Shown here one piece after another: positions 23,329 to 27,496 of a stretch of DNA of 27,496 bases. Made by a program: the position numbers and the translations under genes. Position 1 is the first letter of the stretch. Each line of letters starts with the position of its first letter. Source of the stretch: Akkermansia muciniphila (GTDB lineage: Bacteria > Verrucomicrobiota > Verrucomicrobiia > Verrucomicrobiales > V1-33); NCBI GenBank assembly GCA_943331195.2, contig CALQKQ020000003.1, positions 1-27,496 on the forward strand, read 5' to 3'. Under the pieces are notes generated by a model, which did not search any database, was not told where the DNA came from, and saw only the letters and a program-made list of their open reading frames with translations.

Positions 23329-26300
23329 TTATCTTGGGGCTGGGGGATTGTCGGAGGGGGGAGGGCCCCAGCCGCCGCCGCCGGGGGTGTGGAGGTGGAG
23401 GCGGGTGCCTGGGGCGACGAGGAGGCTAGTGGTGCTGGGGAGGTCTTGGCGGGAGCCGTCGGGGAGGATGAGGAATTGGAGGCCACAGGCACCGGGATGC
23501 CCGCCGGCGAAGCCGAGGGGGGGCTGGAGGCGGTGTTCGGTGAGGAGGGAGAGGGTGAGGGGGGCGAGGAAGTGGTAGATGCGGATAGCGCCGCAGCCGC
23601 CGGGGAATTGACCGGGGCCGCCGGAGTGGGGGCGGATGGCGAAGGATTCGAGGCGGAGGGGGTAGCGGCGCTCGAGGATTTCGACGTCGGTGATGGCGGT
23701 GTTGGTCATGTGGGAGTGGATGGCGTGGCTACCGGGGTAGCCGGGGCCGGCGCCGGAGCCACCGCCGACGGTTTCGTAGTGGCCGAAGTGGTCGTTGCCG
23801 AAGATGACGTTGTTCATGGTGCCTTGGCTGCCGGCTTGGAGGCCGAGGGCGTGGATGAGGAGGTCGACGACGCGTTGGCTGGTTTCGACGTTGCCGCCGA
23901 CGACGGCGGGGGAGGTGGCGGGGTCGTCGGTGAAGGTGGGGTTGAGGAAGCCTGAGGGGAGGATGAGGTCGACGTCGTGGAGGAAGCCTTCGTTGAGGGG
24001 GATGGGTTGGTCGGTCCAGAGGCGGAGGACGTAGAGGACGGCGCTGCGGAGGATGGCGGGGGTGGCGTTGCGATTGCCCGGGTGGACGGGGCCGGAGCCG
24101 GTGAAGTCGATGCGGAGGCGGCCGTGGCGTTGGGAGAGGTGGACGGCGATGGGGGTGCCGTCGTCGAGGGAGCCGGAGGCGTGGGTGTCGTGGAGGGGGG
24201 AAGCGGCGAGGGTGTGGGCGAGGGCTTGGCGGGCTTGGTTGGGGAGGTCGGCGAGGTGTTGGCGGAGGGTGGCTTCGCCGTGGGTGTGGCAGAGTTCGAG
24301 GAGGGCGGCGGCGCCGTGGTGGGCGGCGGCGGCTTGGGCGCGGAGGTCGGCGAGGTTATCGGGGAGGGCGCGGGTGGGGTAGGGGGCGTGGGTGAGGAGG
24401 TGGGCGATGGCGTCTTCTTGGGAGGAGCCGTGGCGGACGAGGAAGGAGGGGGGGATGAGGACGCCTTCTTGGGCGAGGTTTTGGGCGAAGGCGGGCATGG
24501 AGCCCGGGGTGATGCCGCCGATTTCGGCGTGGTGGGCGCGGTTGGCGGTGTAGGCGAGGAGTTGGCCGGAGGGGGCGAAGACGGGGTGGATGACGGTGAC
24601 GTCGGGGAGGTGGGAGCCGCCGAAGGCGGGGTGGTTGGTGACGAGGAGGTCGCCGGGGCCTGGGGGGAGGGCGGCGACGGTGCGGCGGAGGCATTCGCCG
24701 AGGGCACCGAGGTGGACGGGGATGTGAGGGGCGTTGACGAGGAGTTGGCCGTCGGCGCTGAGGAGGGCGCAGGAGTAGTCGAGGCGTTCTTTGACGTTGG
24801 TGCTGACGGCGGTGCGGCGGAGGAGTTCGCCCATGCGGTCGACGAGGCCTTGGAAGCGGCAGCGGAAGAGTTCGGCGGTGGCGGCGAGGGAGGCGGGAGG
24901 CGGGGTTTGGGAGGGGAGGAGGGAGTGGGGGGCGCGCTGGAGTTTCCAGCTTCCGGCGCTGCCGCGGGAGGCGCTCCAGCCGGGTTCGAGGATGAGGGTG
25001 CTGAAGGGGTCGGGGAGGAGGAGGGGGGTGGCTGGAGGGGGATGGGTGGGGGAGGCGGGGAAGGATTCGGGGACGAGGGGGGGAGCTGGGGGTGAGGCGA
25101 TGACGCGGAGGGAGACGGCTTCGATGGGGCGGTGTGGGGGAGGGGGGTAGCCGTAGAGTTGGGTGAAGTGGGTGTGGAAGGCGTGGGGGAGGTCGAGGGG
25201 GTGAGTGAAGGGGATGGTGAGGGGGGAATCTTGGCCGAGGAGGCGGAGGTCGGCGAGGCGTTGGCGGATGAGGCCGTGGGGGTGGGGGAGGGAGGCGAGG
25301 GTTTGGGATTCGAGGGTGGCGAGGAGGGGGATGAGCCAGGAGGCGTCGCCGAGGGGGCGGAGGAGCTGTTGTTGGCCGAAGCGTTCGGGGAGGCTGGCGG
25401 CGGTGCCGGTGGCGCTGAGGAGGCCGGCTTCGGCGGGGATGAGGATTTGGGTGATGCCGAGTTCGTCGGCGATGGCGCAGGCGTGTTGGGGTCCGGCGCC
25501 GCCGAAGGCGAGGAGGGTGTAGTCGGTGGGGTCGCAGCCGTCGCGGAGGGAGATGGAGCGGAGGGCTTCGGCGATGCGGCCGACGGCGATGTGGAGGAGG
25601 CCGCGGAGGAGGTCGGAGTCGTGGGGAGGGACGGGGAGTCCCTGGTGGCGCATGGTTTGCTGGAGGTGGGCGAGGGCGGCGGCGGCGGCGGGGCGGTGGA
25701 GGGGGAGGCTGGCGAGGGAGGGGTCGAGGCGGTCGAGGAGGAGGTTGACGTCGGTGAGGGTGAGGGGGCCGCCGCGGCCGTAGCAGGCGGGGCCGGGGTC
25801 GGCGGCGGCGCTGCGGGGGCCGACGGTAAGGGCGCCGGCGGAGACGGCGCAGAGGGAGCCGCCGCCGGCGGCGACGGTTTCGATGCGGAGGGCGGGGGCG
25901 AGGATGAGGGCTTGGCCGAGGCGCTGTTCGAATTGGTAGAGGAAGGCGCCGTCCCAGCGGGCGACGTCGGTGCTGGTGCCGCCCATGTCGAGGGTGAGGA
26001 CGCGGGAGAGGCCGGCGCGGGAGGCGGCGAGGGCGGCGCCGGCGACGCCGCCGGCGGGGCCGCTGAGGAGGCTATCTTTGGCGGGGAAGGCGAGGGGAGG
26101 GGCGAGGCTGCCGGCGCTGGTGAGGCAGTGGAAGGAGAGGCAGGCGGGGCCGAGGGCCTGGCGGACGTGGTGGACGAAGTGCTGGAGGAGGGGGGCGAGG
26201 GCGGCGTTGAGGACGGCGGTTTGGGCGCGGGGGAGGATGCGGATTTGGGGGGCGAGGTCGGAGCTGAGGGAGATGGAGGTGAAGCCGGCGGCGAGGAGGA

Positions 26301-27069
26301 CGCGGCGAACGGCGTGTTCGTGAGCGGGATGGAGGTCGCTGTGGAGGAGGGCGACGGCGGCGTTGGTGATGCCTTGGGCGACGAGGGCTTGGGCGGCCTG
26401 GAGGAGGGGGGCTTCGTCGAGGGGGAGGAGGACGGCTCCGGAGGCGTCGAGGCGTTCGGCGACTTCGACGGTGTGGTGGTGGAGGGGGGCGTCGCGGAGG
26501 TGTTGTCTGGCGAAGAGGAGGGGGCGGCGCTGGTCGCCGATGGCGAGGAGGTCGCGGAAGCCACGGGTGAGGAAGCAGGCGACGGGGGCGCTGGCGCCTT
26601 CGAGGAGGGCGTTGGTGGCGAGGGTGGTGGCGAGGCGGAAGTGGAGGGGGGGGAAGGGGGCGGCGAGTGGGGTGGCGGTGAGGAGACGGGCGCCGAGGGC
26701 GGGGGCGGGTTCGCCGGTGAACAGTTCGGCTTGGGTACCTGGGGGCAGGTGGGGGAGGGAGCCGAGGGCGAGGAGGCCGTGGGCGGAGTGGAGGACGGGG
26801 CCGCTCCAGAGGGGGGAGGCGGGGGAGGCGGGGGCGAAGAGTTCGAGGGTCCAGCCTTGGAAGAAGTCGTCGGGGAAGTGGTGGTGGGCGGCGAGTTGGA
26901 GGTGGCCGGAGGGGTGCGGGGGGCTGGGGGCGAGGGCGCAGCGGAGGCGGCCGCTGGAGAGGATTTTGGCGCGGTGGGAGTGACCTGAGGGGTCGGTGGC
27001 GCAGCAGTCGGTGAAGGTTCCGCCGCGGTCGGCGGCGAGGAGCCAGGCCGCGTCGGGGGGGAGGGGCAT
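23329..27069 (-). CDS. Fused hydantoinase/5-oxoprolinase (HyuA-HyuB)
   Basis: A 1246-residue cytosolic protein joining both halves of the hydantoinase/oxoprolinase family. The HyuA part (about 1-700) has the ATPase-fold phosphate motifs D-R-G-G-T-F-T-D (14-21) and D-M-G-G-T-S-T-D (361-368), plus S-G-P-A-G-G-V-A-G-A. The HyuB part starts near 725 with L-V-D-R-M-G-E-L-L-R-R-T-A-V-S-T-N and continues with H-L-G-A-L-G-E and N-H-P-A-F-G-G-S-H-L-P-D. The fused form and length match 5-oxoprolinases, which hydrolyse 5-oxoproline to glutamate using ATP; hydantoinase activity cannot be excluded. Composition is extremely C-rich on the coding strand, which opens long false frames. The gene follows a TPR gene by 13 bp and precedes the ThuA gene. 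Confidence 0.92.
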   Translation of the reverse strand: MPLPPDAAWLLAADRGGTFTDCCATDPSGHSHRAKILSSGRLRCALAPSPPHPSGHLQLAAHHHFPDDFFQGWTLELFAPASPASPLWSGPVLHSAHGLLALGSLPHLPPGTQAELFTGEPAPALGARLLTATPLAAPFPPLHFRLATTLATNALLEGASAPVACFLTRGFRDLLAIGDQRRPLLFARQHLRDAPLHHHTVEVAERLDASGAVLLPLDEAPLLQAAQALVAQGITNAAVALLHSDLHPAHEHAVRRVLLAAGFTSISLSSDLAPQIRILPRAQTAVLNAALAPLLQHFVHHVRQALGPACLSFHCLTSAGSLAPPLAFPAKDSLLSGPAGGVAGAALAASRAGLSRVLTLDMGGTSTDVARWDGAFLYQFEQRLGQALILAPALRIETVAAGGGSLCAVSAGALTVGPRSAAADPGPACYGRGGPLTLTDVNLLLDRLDPSLASLPLHRPAAAAALAHLQQTMRHQGLPVPPHDSDLLRGLLHIAVGRIAEALRSISLRDGCDPTDYTLLAFGGAGPQHACAIADELGITQILIPAEAGLLSATGTAASLPERFGQQQLLRPLGDASWLIPLLATLESQTLASLPHPHGLIRQRLADLRLLGQDSPLTIPFTHPLDLPHAFHTHFTQLYGYPPPPHRPIEAVSLRVIASPPAPPLVPESFPASPTHPPPATPLLLPDPFSTLILEPGWSASRGSAGSWKLQRAPHSLLPSQTPPPASLAATAELFRCRFQGLVDRMGELLRRTAVSTNVKERLDYSCALLSADGQLLVNAPHIPVHLGALGECLRRTVAALPPGPGDLLVTNHPAFGGSHLPDVTVIHPVFAPSGQLLAYTANRAHHAEIGGITPGSMPAFAQNLAQEGVLIPPSFLVRHGSSQEDAIAHLLTHAPYPTRALPDNLADLRAQAAAAHHGAAALLELCHTHGEATLRQHLADLPNQARQALAHTLAASPLHDTHASGSLDDGTPIAVHLSQRHGRLRIDFTGSGPVHPGNRNATPAILRSAVLYVLRLWTDQPIPLNEGFLHDVDLILPSGFLNPTFTDDPATSPAVVGGNVETSQRVVDLLIHALGLQAGSQGTMNNVIFGNDHFGHYETVGGGSGAGPGYPGSHAIHSHMTNTAITDVEILERRYPLRLESFAIRPHSGGPGQFPGGCGAIRIYHFLAPLTLSLLTEHRLQPPLGFAGGHPGACGLQFLILPDGSRQDLPSTTSLLVAPGTRLHLHTPGGGGWGPPPSDNPPAPR

Positions 27070-27082
27070 GGCCGGGGCCTAT

Positions 27083-27496
27083 TTACTGAAGGGTTTGGAG
27101 CCAGCCGGCTTCGACGAGGCTATCTTGGTAGACGTCGTTGAGTTCTTTGGGGTAGATTTTGGCGGCGGAGGCGAGCCATTCTTCGGCCTCTTCTTTATTG
27201 TCTTTGGCGAAGTCGAAGCAGGCTTGGGCGAAGTAGAAGGCGGGGGAGTCGTTGTCGTATTGGTCGAAGAGAGCGGCTTGGGTGTGGGCGGCGGCGTCGT
27301 TTTTTTCTTGGATGAGACAGATGAGGATTTTGAACTCCATGATGCGGCGGGTGGAGGCATCGGGGACGGTGGGGCGGGTGAGGAGTTCGGTGAAGGCGGT
27401 GCGGGCGGCGGGGTATTTTTTTTCGACGAAGTTGATTTCGGCGAGGTTGAAGGAGGGGTGGACGTTTTCTTTGGGGAGGCCCTTGGTGAGTTGGAC
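27083..27496 (-). CDS. TPR-like protein, C-terminal part (cut by right edge)
   Basis: The frame is open to the window end, so only the last 137 residues are visible. They look like stacked helical hairpins of the tetratricopeptide type: N-L-A-E-I-N-F-V-E-K-K-Y-P-A-A-R-T-A-F near the edge, then further alanine and aromatic hairpins (F-Y-F-A-Q-A-C-F-D-F-A-K-D-N-K-E-E-A), ending with Y-P-K-E-L-N-D. An internal ATG at 27340 is not needed as a start because upstream sequence is equally protein-like. The stop is 13 bp from the oxoprolinase-like start, so the two are probably co-transcribed. TPR proteins mediate protein contacts; the specific partner and cell location cannot be read from this fragment. 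Confidence 0.75.
   Translation of the reverse strand, partial: VQLTKGLPKENVHPSFNLAEINFVEKKYPAARTAFTELLTRPTVPDASTRRIMEFKILICLIQEKNDAAAHTQAALFDQYDNDSPAFYFAQACFDFAKDNKEEAEEWLASAAKIYPKELNDVYQDSLVEAGWLQTLQ

Noticed and set aside
23814..26564. A 916-codon open frame on the - strand in another frame of the oxoprolinase-like gene
   Set aside because: It consists almost only of Pro, Ser, Ala and Thr, as expected from out-of-frame reading of C-rich codons; the correct frame has all HyuA and HyuB motifs.
25132..26988. A 618-codon open frame on the + strand, antisense to the oxoprolinase-like gene, rich in Gly, Glu and Ala
   Set aside because: The translation is low-complexity with no domain; it is explained by the near lack of stop codons in strongly G-rich sequence opposite a clear family protein.

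Overview
The window is a GC-rich chromosomal segment, most likely from a Verrucomicrobiota bacterium (PVC group). That placement is inferred from gene content: an autotransporter-associated beta-strand repeat protein with a PEP-CTERM-like tail, a secreted SASA-type acetylesterase, a secreted ThuA-domain protein, a secreted caspase-fold (C25/gingipain-like) protein, a BrnT/CopG-type toxin-antitoxin pair, and an almost complete lack of Shine-Dalgarno sequences. I see no rRNA, tRNA, CRISPR array, insertion sequence or prophage. Nineteen protein genes are supported, two of them cut by the window edges; 5 lie on the + strand and 14 on the - strand.

Layout. 1-806 (+) is the 3' part of an SGNH-hydrolase-like gene, convergent with a - strand pair made of a LolC/E-type permease and an MFS transporter (3623 down to 814). 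A divergent GT4 glycosyltransferase (3797-5080, +) converges on CTP synthase pyrG (6713-5109, -). From 14133 down to 5109 lies a long co-directional - strand run: DinG-family helicase, glyoxalase I, BrnT-like toxin, CopG-type antitoxin, VanZ-like membrane protein, secreted C25-like protein, MoxR AAA+ ATPase, SASA esterase and pyrG. A 9-bp minisatellite touches the esterase start codon. Divergent from dinG are a large SNF2-family ATPase (14339-17911) and trpE (17984-19480), both +. About 1 kb without a gene follows (19481-20522): a repeat-rich block with 66-bp, 10-bp and 5-bp repeats, then an AT-rich stretch that leads into the beta-strand repeat surface protein (20523-22349, +). That gene ends at a strong bidirectional hairpin, opposite a - strand TPR / fused 5-oxoprolinase-like HyuAB / ThuA operon (27496 down to 22442).

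How the genes fit together. Housekeeping functions (pyrimidine nucleotide synthesis, tryptophan synthesis, methylglyoxal detoxification, DNA repair helicase, lipoprotein export) are interleaved with envelope and secreted functions. The most unusual cluster is 11595-6783 on the - strand: a toxin-antitoxin pair whose antitoxin stop lies 1 nt from the start of a VanZ-like gene, then a secreted caspase-fold protein, an orphan MoxR ATPase and a secreted esterase. The most striking whole-window property is a very strong excess of G over C on the + strand whichever way the genes run. It relaxes sharply from about 17.0 to 19.5 kb, starting inside the SNF2 gene.
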